A stretch of 64,000 bases of DNA. Origin: Liolophura sinensis. Taxonomy: Eukaryota > Mollusca > Polyplacophora > Chitonida > Chitonidae. The translations under genes were made by a program, and so were the position numbers. Each line of letters opens with the position of its first letter. The first letter of the stretch is position 1. This document shows positions 25,368 through 40,300 of this stretch, in pieces. The DNA lies in assembly GCF_032854445.1 (NCBI RefSeq), contig NC_088297.1:16131127-16195126 (forward strand). Reading direction: 5' to 3'. The notes under the pieces are model-generated. The model saw nothing but the letters and a program-made list of their open reading frames with translations. It was not told the DNA's origin and made no database searches.

Positions 25368-28300
25368 ATAAAATCTTTAAAAATGTGACAAAATAACATT
25401 TGGCTTTACCTAAATAACTTAAAATTTCAACCACAAAAGTGCTTTTTAGAGGCAAAGTCATGTCAAAAACATTACTTTCAGTGCTGAAACTTACAATTTT
25501 CCACTAGAATACCATCCAATGTTCCAAACAAACTTTTAAAACACCTTTCTAAAATCAACAGAACTCTCAGAATCAGGAAAAATGGGCAAGTTAGTCGTGG
25601 ACTAAATACATAGGTAAGTAAAGCTGAGAAGTAAGCAGTTGTTCTTCAATGCACAAACCATACTGCAAGACAAAATGGTCCTGAAGGTTCTTCTGTACAT
25701 CTGGCTCATCAATGGCTACCTTACAGACATTACCATGAATCACTTTTCCACTGTGCGATTTTAGTCAATATTTGTGTGTGGTGGAAACTAGAGTGCCCTG
25801 AGTTAACTAAACCATAGGTCTCTCCCACATACCTCTACAACCAGCCTGATTTAACATCATGGCCGAACTGGTGATATCTGGAACTGACCACTGGTATTTG
25901 ACCACCATATATCCATGCTTCAGACAAGTGACCCACACTTCATTCATTTATTTGATTGGTGTTTTACGCCATACTCAAGAATATTTCACTTATACGATGG
26001 CGACCAGCATTATGGTGGGAGGAAACCGGGCACAGCCCGCGAGAAACACACAGCCATCCATAGGTTGCTGACATACCTTCCCACTTACATCTGGAGACGA
26101 AGCCAGCTAGAGCTGGATTTGAACTCACAGCAACTACATTGGTGAGAGGCTCCACACTTCAATTTGTCTGATTGTTGTTTAACATCATATTCAAATTTTT
26201 TCACCCACACCATAGGGGCCAGTGTATTGCGGGTAGAGAACACTGCAGTGCCTCAAAAAAAAAAACAAAAAAAACATGAAACCTCTGGGGTCATATAGGC
26301 ACACATTTCAATCAACGTGTACAATGCATGTTATACACAAGTCATACTGGTGTCCAGTTAACTTGCTGTTTTGAAGACTACATCAGAAAGCGCAGCTGAC
26401 GGCTATTGTCACCAAAGCCACGAGGGCAATGACTGCAGTGAGTGAGTGAGTGAGTGCTGGGGGTTTAACGTTGTACTTAACACCTTTTCCATCATATGAC
26501 AACGATGGAGTCCTTAGAGTGCATGTAATGTGCCTCCCTGTTGCAGGACGGATTTCCACCGCTCTTTTATCTAGTGCAGCTTCACTGAGACGCCTTACCG
26601 AGGGCAAGTAAGCCGTGACCATTGAGGGTGGCAGATGTCGAGGTACCTTGAATGAAGTCCATGTTTTACAGCTCGAAAGAGTTCGGCAAAGATGTCTAAT
26701 GTATTTAAATAGGGTCAGGACTTTAAAATTACCTTCAAATTGATTTAAAAAATACAGGCGTTTTCCTAGGCTTTCCAACTAATTTTACAAAATTCAAATC
26801 AGTCTCAGAGCTTGGTCTTCAACTCGTTTATCCTGATAAAACTCCTTAACTTGTCATTAGTAATATAATACTGAGGTCCACCCAACCACAGTTTACTCCA
26901 AAAAACACACCTTTTAAACGGGAGAGTGACCTCAAGGGAAGTAATTTGGTCAGCCCTATTCTAATTAAAGGCATGTATTTGGATATAAATAACAAATTTA
27001 CAATCAAAAAAAATTATCAGACATTCAACATATCCTAATTTAATACACAACATTATCATGCCAAGATGATTAATACCAAGAGGTGGTCTCAAATACTCAC
27101 CATCCAAAACATTTTCAAGTACCCTTTTGTCTTGCAGGAAACAATCCAAAACAATATTAGATTTATTATTTATTTATTTGATTGGTGTTTTATGCAGTAC
27201 TCAAGAATATTTCACTTATATGATGGCGGCCAGCATTATGGTGGGAGGAAACCTGGCACTGCCCAGGGAAAACCCACAACCATCTGCAGGTTACTGCCAG
27301 ACCTTCCCCCTTACGGCCGGAGAGGAAGCCAGCATGAGCTGGACTTGAACTCACAGCGACCACATTGGTGAGAGGCTCCTGGGTCATTACGCTACACTAG
27401 CGCACTAACCAGCTGAGCCATGGAGGCCCCACCAAAATAATATTAGAAACCATATTTACCAATAACTTTTCATGCTCTTTCATTTGATATCTGCATCATT
27501 TTCATGCTTTCTTTCCCCCATTAACCACTCAAGCACAATCGCTTCCTATCCACACCTTGCTTGTATGATCAGAATAAAAGTCATGCTGCTTACCACATCG
27601 GGGAGTTTGTCTGCTCTCATCTGCTCCAGTTGAGGATGATTCAAGTTGGAGTTAATGAGGTCAAATCTGCAAAAAGGGTCATTACATTCAGGAAAACATC
27701 TTCAGAAACATTTCCTTTGATAGTTACATTGGCCGTTACTCTTGGTGGTTACATCAAGATAAAGGAATTTCATGAAAAGCAAGCAGTAAAGGTTTTCAAT
27801 TTGCTATGCTAGCGTTCTGATTATGTTTATATCCGACTTCCATATTGGCTCTAAATTGAGACTGATTTATCAGTTCACTTGACTGATTTTTATGCTGTAC
27901 TCAAGAATACTTCCCATTATGGTGGAAGGAACCCTGGCATAGCCCGGGGGTAATACACCACTATCTGAAGCTTTCCAGCATAACCTAGATTTGAACTCAC
28001 AGTAACACACTGGTCAGAGGCTTCTAGGTCATTTGTGCTGTGCTGGCATGCTAACCACTGGGCCATACAGGCCCCAAATTGAGAACAATAATAATTATAT
28101 GATATTAATGCCTTTCATGTTGTGAGCATTGTAAAATAAAACAGTTGCAAAACATTTTTATGTCAAGCACATTAAAGCTGAAGTGTGAATGTTCTCAATT
28201 TGCTACTGGAAGTTCACGAAGTTGTTAACATTTGGTGACAACTGTACTAGGCTGTTCTATTATTTTGTACTGGTTTGTATTAAAAGCATAGCCTACATGT

Positions 28301-31300
28301 ATGTGTGACTAGAAACAAACCATACAAATCTGTGCGGTGTTATCTCATCAAGTTGCCGGGTTTAACTGGTTTTGACATTAGCTCATCCTGGCGTTATACA
28401 GTGTAGCACGGCTACATATGTTTTTAACATGTTAATTTATTTATTTAATTGATGTTTTCGCTGTACTCAAGAATATTTCACTTATACGACAGCTGCCAGC
28501 ATTATGGTGGGAGGAAGTCTGGCAGATCCCTTGGGGAAACCTACGACCATCTGCAGGTTGTTGACAGATCTTCCCATGTAAGGCCGAAGAGGAAGCCAGT
28601 ATTTTTTGGACTTGAACTCCCGCTAACAACCCGTTTTTACCATGCGTCAAGCTCACAGTTACAATCAAGTAACCGTAATTCATCAACTTTTTCGCATATG
28701 GAAGAGTAACTTTCAGTGCAATTTATTCACATTATTAATCTGATTTTGGAGACAAAAACTTCATTGATTGGACTGGCCAGTTTCAGAGTTTTCGCAAAAA
28801 GTATAATTTTCCAAGTCAGAATATGCTTGAATAATCCTTGGAAAAATGCAGAAAGGTTGAAGAATTAAAGTAGCTGTAGCCCAACAAATGGGGCAGGGCT
28901 GAATTCAAGCCTGGTAGGACCTCACTGATCAATGGCAGTCAATTTCGAACAAATTCAAATATGTCTACGTGTATATGTACATGTACTTACTGGCTGTGGG
29001 TTTCCCTCGGGCTCTGCCTGGTTTCCTCCCACCATAATGCTGGCCACAGTCGTATAAGAGAAATATTCTTGAGTATGGCATAAAACAACAATCAAATACA
29101 TAAATAAATAAATAAATAAACTTACCCTAGTACAATGTCCCCAGCGTTCAATAGGTGGCCTAAATGCGTGCGACAGTAGTACTGCTGGTCATTTGACCCC
29201 AGGTCACTCATTCTGGCCACCCACAGATCTGCTAACACATGCTGGAGAGACACAGAGAGAGAGATTGTTCGATCAGAAGTGACACTAAAGTACAGACACT
29301 GATACATGTTGATTTGCACTGCAAGTTTAACAGTTTTAATGTCTTAATGTGCTTGTATGTTAAATGTGATGACCACGACATATTGAGTAATTTTAGACCA
29401 ATGATGTCTAATAAATTGCAACTGACATAAATGCATTTTTTTTTTTTTTTCAACAAAATTTTGCTTAAGCCATAGAGCTAGGGGATGCGCAAGTTGCTAT
29501 TATCACAGAATAAAACCCTAACTGAATTAAACTGACAACAGGCTGTTGGTGGAACGCAACTGATCTCCAAAGACTTTTTTAAAGACTTTCTTTCCAACCT
29601 TACCAGCCTTACTAGCCTTATCAACCTGACCAGCCTGACCAACTTTACCAGCCTTATCAACCTGACCATCCTTACAAACCTTACCAGCCTTACAAGCCTT
29701 ATCAACCTTACCAGCCTTACCAACCTTATTAACCTGACCAGCCTTATTAACCTGACCAGTCTTATCAACCTGACCAGCCTTACAAACCTGACCAGCCTTA
29801 CAAACCTTACCAGCCTTATCAACCTTACCAACCCTACCAGCCTGACCAGCATTGCTGGTAGCATATTATCAGCAGGACCAAAGTATACTGCTAGTTAGGG
29901 AATCAGATACCAAGGCTGGCATTGAACTATTATCCACCATTAAAGACAATCATTTCAACCACCTGGTTAAAATCAGTTAAATTCTGCATTATTACTTCAT
30001 AATTAATTTATTTATCTATTTATTTATTTGATTGGTGTTTTACGCCGTACTCAAGAATATTTCACTTTTATGACGGCGGCCAGCATTATGGTGGGAGGAA
30101 ACTGGGCACAGCCCGGGGGAAACTCACGATCATCCGCAGGTTGCTGACAGACCTTCCCACTTACGGCCGGAGAGGAAGCCAGCATGAGCTGGACTTGAAC
30201 TCACAGCGACCGCACTGGTGAGAGGCTCCTGGGTCATTACGCAGCGCTAGCGCACTAACCGACTGAGCCACAGAGGCCCCAAACTTCATAATTAAAGCTG
30301 TAACCATAACAGCATCTGTTGTTACTTATGTTAATCTACTATTTATGTTACTCTATACTTAATGACCTGTGGCCCTGGGATCACAAAACAATCTTAGACC
30401 GTAGTCAAAATTCCAATCAATAAACTTGAGATGTTCCTTTCTGTTATTTGTTATACGCTGAAAATTGTTTTACAATAACTTACCCAAAATTTACCTTCTC
30501 AGGTAATATTTTGACCTTGTCACGTAGCAGAAGTAACAATTTACAGTCATTTGAAATGGTTTTGTGATCCCAGGGCCTGATATTTCGGTAGGGATTTGGG
30601 ATTTACATGTACCACAGATAATGGAAACCACTTGTTCCCAAATTCAACCACTGACGCACGAGCGAACTAAAAATGTTCAATTCCATCCCAGTAACAAACC
30701 TTGGTAGATGCATGGGCTCTGTGGGGTTTCTCTTTCTCTGGCACGGGGTCCACCTGCATCACCATATACTCAGTCATCTCTTTAGGAGAACAGAGGCTGA
30801 CAAATGGAGTCCTCCAGAAGTTTGCGCCACTCATTTCTGCCACTGGAATTAAGACAAGTGTATTAGGTATGAACAAAACTGAACACCTATCCTCAGGTGT
30901 AGTTTTAATGACTCCTTTCATATGTCTTGTTGTGTGTGGCAACAGTTGGAGGGTAGGTGATGTGGCAAAGGACATATGACAATGACCCTGGAGATCAAAG
31001 GCCTAACAAAGTGAGATTTTTAATAACTTCAAATTAAAATGTTCTTTGGCATCAAAAATGGTGGGGGGAAGACGTTCAGGCCACACTCAGTCTCACTTGT
31101 CTCTCACTTTTGCACAAGGAAACAACAATGTTTCTGATGGGAGAAGCAAAGCAACATCTACTCTATAAGTACAGGTAAGAAGAGAGAGCACTATAAAGAC
31201 TGATTTGATTATTCTTTGATTTATTTATTTGATTGGTGTTTTACGCCGTACTCAAGAATATTTCACTTATACGATGGCAACCAGCATGGGAGGAAACTGG

Positions 31301-34300
31301 GCAAAGCCCAGGGGAAACCCACGACCATACGCAGGTTGCTGGAAGACCTTCCCACGTACGGCCAGCATGAGCTGGACTTGAACTCACCACATTGGTAAGA
31401 GACTCCTGGGTAATTACGCTGCGCCAGCGCGCTAACCAACTACACCATGGAGGCCCACTTATTCTTTGAATCATAGAATATATCTTAATTCCATTTGATA
31501 TGAACCAATGAAAATTTGTACTCATTTGAAAAGGACTTTTCCTCACATGGAGCACTCAATGGCTAACACAGATGAAGTCATTATTCCCTCATATTAAAAA
31601 ACCAGTAGGTGTCTTTCAACAGAGCCAACAGAATAGATAGAGATAGAGGGTCTATTGCGGAGGAAGTGGTATAAGCTTACCACAAGATCTTCATATTTCA
31701 TGCCAATGGGGTAGAATCTAAACTCTTCATGGATGTTGAAGACTTACTCTGTAGGGTATTTGGGTCAATCAGCTGTATGGTTTGCGCCACGCGCAGACAG
31801 ATACAGAGACGGCTGATGCTTCCCAGGGACTGAGCCAGCTTCTTAGGTAGGCACACAATGTTGTCCTGGTGACAGAAAGAATTTCAATTTCACATGATCT
31901 ATGTATCCAACATTCAATGAAAAAGTATCCGCAAGAAGTTTAAAAACTTTTGACAATGTATTTTTGTGATGTTGCAGAAGATATAGCAGTTCAAAATGAG
32001 CCAAATTGTGCATGCTCAATCGAAGTTTATTACATTTAACCAATTAGGTGCGATTTCCATAGCCCCAAAGATGCAGTGCTTACGCCACCCAAACCATGTT
32101 TTGCCTATTCACTATTTGACTATGGGGTACACCTGACATAGGTGGAGGTCAATTGATCAAAGAACGTCAAGTAACATAAGATGGAAGTTTCAAGTTCTCA
32201 CTCTCTTCTCGTTAAAGGTAAAAACAGACCTACTGTATCATGTGACTAGTGAAAAATGTTAGGCAAGCTTTGCTGATTGATTGATTTACTGATCACTTGT
32301 CTTGCTGTGTTCCAGAGGCACAAATGACATATCTTTCCTTCAAAAACTTCTCAAGTTCACAAACGCTCAGTTTTTCAATTATCCCCACTGCTCATCTACT
32401 CGAAACAACTGACAGTGAAACTTTTTTCAGGCACTTACATGTATGTTACAGTAAATATCATCAGTAATCGTTGCCTAACATTTCTTATTTTTCCTTTAGC
32501 GACACAAGAGGTCTTACTTGAAACTTCCCTTCTGTCACAGCCTCATCAGCCCTATTATCAGTCGACTATTTACTTTCACCAACATCCAGAGAACAATCAT
32601 AGCGAGGAAAGAACATCATCTTTAAGAACAAAGTTTTCTTTCCCTTTCCACCTGGTCGAGTGCCTTACCTTGCATATAGGTACAATCTCTACAGAGAACG
32701 TGTTCTTGTAGTTAAACGTGTTGTTGTGGACATCATGGGACACCAGCTCCTGGGCCACCTGATATCTGGTAAAAGGGGAGAGTTAATAAGCCTCCTTCAT
32801 AGTTTGTGCAGACTCGACATAGGTTGCCATTAATTAGATTTATTTATTTGATTGGGGTTTTGATTCGAACTCAAGAATATTTCACTTATACGATGGCGAG
32901 CAGGATTATATTGGGAGGAAACTGGGCAGAGCCCGGGAAAAATCCACGACCATCCGCAGACCTTCCCACGTAAGGCCCAGCATGAGATGGTCTTGAACTC
33001 ACATTGACCATATGGGTGAGAGATTCCAGGGTCAATGCGCCACACTGGCGTGCTACCCCCCTCGGCGACGTCATTAACGCAACATGTATGCAAATAATAT
33101 GCATGCCTGCGGTCTGAACTGATGAAGTCACAAAGAGTACAGGGTCATCACACATGAACTGCGTCACAAAAAACAAGTCCTTGCTGACGCCATGATTCTG
33201 CAAAAGTATACAGACTTGCAGAATAAAACTGTTAAGATGACGAAGATCTATTCTACACTTAACAACTGATTATATGGGGGCACTATTTCTGAATAACAAT
33301 TGAAGAATACCTGCTCTTGGAACATGAATATCTATTTTCTAAGGCAACAAAGAAAATATTGGAATGGTTTGAAAAAGTGGAATACATTTGTCTAGAATAT
33401 TTTCCTTGTACATCGGCTGCCCGGCAGTGCCCAGAGTAAACCACATTATAGGGACATTTTTGTTTAGTGCCATATCATTCACCATCAATGCGATGGCTAG
33501 AGGAAACCAGTGTTCCTGTGGAAATCCAACTATCTTTGACAAGTTTATGACAAGCTTTTCTATGTGATATAAGACTAGTACATATATACATGTAAGCGCT
33601 TTAATTCTTCAACCTTTTCAACTGCCTTTGCAACCAATATTTCGAAACATTCTGAGAGAACTGTGGGTGGTGCAGATCAATAACGTGCACAGTTTTATGA
33701 AGCTTGCATCTTTAATGACACACACAAATCACTTTCAACATTATTTTCATAATAATTGCATTAGTTCCACTGAAAAAAGTACTTCAGTGGTTTGAAGATT
33801 TACAAAAGGCCATAACTGATTCAGCTAGAGTTGGATTTGAGTCTGAAGCTACATAGGACGTTGGCCCAGCAATTCAAATGAGCTACTTTAGCCAGTGGTT
33901 TCCCAGTTTCACCGAAAATAAGTTTATTTTTCAAATTCCAATGTATACAAGTTTAAGCATGTGTGACGTAAGTTTATGATGTATGACTAGAATGGACATT
34001 GCTCTACCATCAAGCTGTTGTACACGAATGTAACTTTCCAGGGTGATTTGATTACCACTGTTGGTAATATGCTATTACAGCTAACATCTTCAACCACTAA
34101 CAAACTTCTTTAGACAACTGGTGAGCAGATACTCACTTGCAAGGCACAGCTGACAACAAGAAATCAACAAGTTTTCTGGCATCTTGTTTGGCTGCATAGT
34201 AAAAGTCCAAACCCCCTAAAAACAATTACATGATACTGTTTCAGACGTCATACATGAATTCAATGATATAAAATAAAATAAATAAATAAATAAATCATTA

Positions 34301-37300
34301 TTAAATAATGATTTATTTATTTTATTTGACTGGTGTTTTATGCCGTACTCAAAAATATTTCACTTATACCATGGCAGCCAGCATTAAGGTGGGAGGAAAC
34401 TGGGCAGAGCCCGGGGGAAACCCGGGATCATCCACAGGGTGCTGGCAGATCTGATAATAATGAAATCTTTTGACCCTCTTCCCATTTTTTCGTTCAGTTC
34501 ATTTATTTGACCGGTGTTTCACACTGTACTCAAGAATATTTCACTTATACGATGGCAGCCAGCATTAAGGCAGGAGGAAACCCACGACCATCCACAGGTT
34601 ACTGACAGACCTTTTCACATACAGCCGGAGAGAAAGCCAGCGAGAGCTGAACTTGAATTCACAGCGACTGCATTGGTGAGAAACTTTTTGCGCCACACTC
34701 TCATGCTAAACCCCTTGGCCGCAGAGGCCCCTCTTCCAATTTGACATATATCCTAGCAAAAGGGCCGAAAGCTTGTGAAACCTTTTGCATTTACGTGGTG
34801 ATGCTTCACATTCCTCATCCTTTACATACCACCAAGAACATGCAATGCACATAAGTTATATCCGACGCTAAATAAATGTACCGCTATGCAAAACTTATGC
34901 ATGGTTTGAGCTTGATTTTAACACTGGGATCTGAACCATTCCCATCAATCTACTTACCATGAACTGGCTTGATGTTAACGGTGTTCAGATGTGCGCTGTG
35001 TTTCAGAATCAACTGTTCAAGGTAGAAGAAAGTCTTCTTATGAGTTGTCTGCAAAACATGAAGGAATCTCATATATATACAATTGTGCTAAGACTGACAA
35101 AGAACAGTTTATACCTTTAGAAAGTCCAGTCTCAATTCATTTTTGTGTAGTTATTTATTTTGTGATATGATTGTGCAGCACCATTTTTACATGGAAATGA
35201 TGAATGGATGGATGGAGGAAACTGGAGTGCCTGTGGTAAACCACCGACCTTTGGCATGTGTTTGGCAAGTTTCTGGCCAACTTTAACAGTACTACATGTG
35301 ACATACAGATGTGCACACTATATTGAAACATACACTGAACGCAACAAACAGCCACATGAGCATGGTTGTCACTAAGGCCCCACGAACAGTGAGTGCCAGA
35401 TTGTACAAATTCTCTATCCAAGGCTGGGTTTGAACTCTGGCGTGTCCTAGCAGTTCAAAGACCACAAGCACTCAACTATGGCCCATTCCCAGTTCAGCTT
35501 CAAGTCATAAGTTTTTGACAGGTATATTTACATCCATTTCTCTTGAGGTCATCTAAATGGAGCGCATTTTTAAGGGTGGGGGGTGGGGCATTTTTAAGAG
35601 CATGCTGTGGCTGCATGGGACCACTGAAAATGACTACTGGTGAGTTTCAAAGTTAAAGCAGCTTAAGCTGGGTAAGACCTACCTTGAAGATAGGTATTAA
35701 TTTCATAAACTGATCTGAGGAACCGAGGATATACTGTGAAATTTTTTTAAGCCAATCAGGGGGAAAATAAAACTCTGTTAATCCAAATAATACATATGTA
35801 CAAGCACAGCAGACAGCTTCAACAAACTTTGTCTGCCCGTACCTAAGCTAAAACAACGCAGACATCATTTAAGACATCCTGATAAGCTTATCTACAACTC
35901 TCAGTAGCTGATGTCAGGTTTTTCTACAGTATGTTATCTAAAAAAAAAAAAAGAACAGTTGTCACCTTCCTTGCATAATCCATACTTCAAACAAAGTGTC
36001 TCACTTCCTGTGGTTTGATGCCTCAAAAACTAATTTCGCATTATGTCATAGATACAGTAGTATGACAAGGGAGGTAATTCAGAGTAGGCACATTGGTTAC
36101 TCCTCACAGTTTTCAAGTGATGTTATAGCAGATCTGAACCAATCATCAGCACACTCTTTAGTCATGTGACTAGAGTACTGCAGGTGAAAACAAACCGAAT
36201 TTAGCTCAGGTGAAATAGGCCTTGAATATGATTTTAGCATGAATAATGATAAATATAGCTTCACCATAAGAAATTCTGCCTGGAAAAGAAATCAAATGTA
36301 CATAACCTTCAAATATGATAGTTTCATTGTCCTAGAGTACTTTAAACTTCAAAAATCAGCAAAAGTCAGCATTTCACCCATTTAGCTCCATGTTATTTAT
36401 CACCTTCTGGTCCTCAAAGCTATGAATATAAAAGCTCATGCTAATATAAATTATAGCAGAAAACTGAAACTTTAACAGTTTCCTGAGGTAATATAAGGAC
36501 AACAACTTGAACAACAACCTTTTGTCTGACTTGAACGACAGCCCGCCAGAAGTCCTTGGCCTCGACACGATGACAGTCATCGCACATGTGAAAATTCACC
36601 GTGAACTCAACGACAAACACCTGTTGGAGGACTGCACCATTCAGCACCTGGAACAAGGGAAGTAACTCTTCAAATACATGTGTACTTGTACAATCTGCTG
36701 GATTCAAAAGCAGCATTACTCTCCCTACCTCAACCCCAAAAGGTGACAGGGCATCGTATCCCATGATATATGTATTGTGATTTTTCGTCGTCTTGGAAAA
36801 ATAGAAACAGGAAGCCCTATTCATTCACATGGTTTCAACACAATAAAACTTTCAGCTCACTTTGCCAGCACAATCATGATAATCCACATACATTTATTTA
36901 TTTATTTGATTGGTGTTTTACACCGTACTCAAGAATGTTTCACTTATACGACGGCGGCCAGCATTATGGTGAGAGGAAACCCACGAGCATCTGCAGCTTG
37001 CTGAGAGACCTTCCCAGGTATGGCCAGAGAGGAAGTCAGCGTGAGAATCCCTGTATATGAATATAAACTGATACAATTGTACCAAATTGTGCAAGTACTA
37101 GCACTGAACTCTACAATCTCACACTGTGTACTACACCTCCATAGGGCAGTTTTGAGTTCAAATTCCTCTCTCGCCACAGGTAAAAATAGTCCCTCCATAT
37201 CATGTACCCCAATTCTTCAACCTTGTCAACTGCCTCAGCAACTAATATTTCCAAACATTCTGAGTGAACTCCAAGGTGTAGAGAAATAGCTTGCATCTTT

Positions 37301-40300
37301 AATGACACAACCAAATCCTTTTCAGTCTCAATTTCATAAGATTTAAGTGCATAAATTCCACTAAAAAGAGTGCTTTAGTGGTTAAAAAATGTCGAAGATT
37401 TAGTACCTTGTCAAAAATGTTACGCAACTTTTGTTGACATTCATTTGCTGATCACAGAGGCAGAAATGACACTCCTTTTTTCAGGAAGTTCACAACTGTT
37501 CATCATCTCCATTTTCTCCATTGTTTATCTACCCTCAAACCAAGGTTAGTGTTAATGTAACAAAACAAAATGTAACAAAAGTAACTACTTTCCATGTTGA
37601 GGGCAACATACACTCTGTTTTCCAAGCTCCCCCCCACAACTGATGCTGCACAACTTACACTGTTTTTCAGGCCCTCCATTGATGCTGCACAACTGCATGC
37701 TTGGTTTCTTTTTCCTGGTACTTGTTTACAGATAACTTACCTCTTTTTGGACAGTCAGTTTCACTTTGATCCTCTTCGAATGAGGCTCTGTCCACACAAA
37801 TCCAGCATCTATCAAATTGACCTGCAACAAAACTTATTTAATAAATGTCATGTAACTGCTTAATTTTTCCAGCATATTGTACTAGAACGTATGAGCAGGT
37901 GATTGCCAGTTTCTAAAAGTCTAGCCTTTTGGTTACACTAGGAAATACTTGCTTGATTTACTGGATTGGGGTTTTACGCCGTACTCAAGAATATTTCACT
38001 TATATGATGGCAGCCAGCATTATAGTAGGAGAAATCCGGGACAGCCCAGGGGAAACCCATGACCATCTGTAGGTCGCCGACAGACCTACCCACGTATGGC
38101 CGGAGAGGAAGTCAGCATTAGCTGGACTTGAACTCACAGCGACCGCATTGGAGAAAGACATTGGAGCTGCGCTAGAGCACTAACCGAGTCACTGAGGCCC
38201 CTACTAGGAAAAAAAAACACATCATAACATTATGTACTTCACATGCCTGATTAGGTTAGCTTTGAACATATTGAACTGATCATCATGAAAATTAACAAAG
38301 TCTGGTCATACATATACATGCAGGAGAGATGTAAACAAAATTTTGCAAATATCTGTGAGTGCTTGGTGAGTGCTTTGTGAGTGCTTGGGGGTTTAACATC
38401 GTGCTCAACAATTTTTCAGTCATATGACAACAAAGGAATCCTTAGGGTGCATATAATGTACCTCCTTGTTGCAGGGCGGATTTCCACCACTCTTTTATCT
38501 AGTGCTTGCTTCACAGAGACGCCTTACTGAAGACAAGTAAGCCGCCCTGCCCGAGCCATTATACTGATACGAGTTACAACTTCGTCTTTTAAAAGTCTTA
38601 GGTGTGACTCGACCCAGGATTGATCCTGGATCTACCGCTCCCGAAGCGGGCAAATATATCTGTGTGCTGCATGTATGTTCTTCAGAGTTTGTGATCAAAA
38701 CCACATCCAAAAAACCTCAAGGTACATCAAGACTTAGAGGGAGACAAATATTGAAGCAAACGGGTTTATATCATGGTGAGAATGTATGCAAATTTTTATG
38801 GAAATCGGCCTACAACAGACAAAATCAGGTCTACAGACAGACAAGGAGCTTCCAGGATGCACCAACAACTTAATTACTGAGGGCGTAAAACAGGCTTGTG
38901 TAATAAGTACTTTGACTCTACCTTATTCAGTCCTTTCAGTTTCTTAAGACAGACGCCGAGGAGTTCTCGTGACTCCAGTTGAGCAGGCACCCATTGTGCC
39001 GGAGGTTGTAGATACCTGAAACAAACCAGTATTACCTGTATATAATACAATTTTATTTTTCTTCTCTTTGGTGTGAAGGAGTGGGGGAGGCGTCTAACCA
39101 ATATAAGATATCCCAAAGTTTTGGAGAGATTCTCAAGATAGTGTTGGCCTGGAAATGGCAGAGCGGTCATAAACCTCAACAATTCCCTAAACACCAATAA
39201 AACTGTATCCCTAATATCCTGACATCCAAAACACTGCTTACAAAACAGTTCCAACATTCAGTAACCTGCCCACAGTTGCTTCTTCACAGTAGTTCAGGTT
39301 TAGTCTATTAAGTTTGAGCACCATGTAGGAGCTTATGTCTCATGTTTTTGCAGCAGAACTGCGCAGCTTTCCCCCTGTTTATAGATGGGATTTGTGCACA
39401 ATTTTTGCAGAAGTACAGGGCAGTCTGTTTGGGGATTACCTCTCAGTTTGTTCAGTAATGTATTTACCTCTAACAATTTAAACAGAAGCACAGAAAAGTC
39501 TGTCTGGGGATTCCATCTGTTTAGTCATGTACCTCTTGCAATTTTAGCAGAAGTACAGGACAGCCTGATTTGAGATTTTAGCAGAAGTACAGGACAGCCT
39601 GTTTGAGGATTCCCTCTATTGAGTCACATACCTCTCACAATTTCTGCAAAAGTACAGAACTGCCTGTTTCGGAATTCCTTCTGTTATGTCCACTCTGGTC
39701 CTCACACAACCCACGCACATGTTGGTTGGGTTCGGCTCAATCTGTGTTCCGCACTCACAACACAGACTATAGAAAAACAAACAGGGTATACATAATACTC
39801 AGATTTTGGAAAACGGCGTGCGGAATTTGGGGAAATTTTAATACAGAATCGCATATTTTGAGAAAGATGTAAACGTATCAGGGTGCTGTGTATTTAAAGT
39901 TAGGTTACCTGGTAGGCCTACTTAACTTTGGTCACATACCTTGAATGCATTAACCAAAATCAAATATGTCACATTCGCAGTTCAGGATGAACACCACTAC
40001 ATTCCCCCAAATAGGGCAGCTGTGGTCAAATTAGCACCTAAATGCGGACAATGACCTTTGAAACTTGAGGTTGCAACTGCTTTTCACGGCCAATAAAATA
40101 GCAACATTTCAAAGTAACACATTCTATTTCTCATTTTCAGTTGCCCCATTGTTTTTACCATCATTTACAGGGAATTGGCGGTACGATGTCCAATGCAGAA
40201 TTGCAATGAAACAGCTATTCAATGAAATAAGCATGCCACCACTAGGTTAGAGCACAGGCTGCCAAGTGAAAATTAGCACCCAGCTCCTGTATACTGCGAG

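Noticed and set aside
26383-26778. 131-codon minus-strand frame
   Set aside because: Runs through a SINE B copy inside an NMD3 intron.
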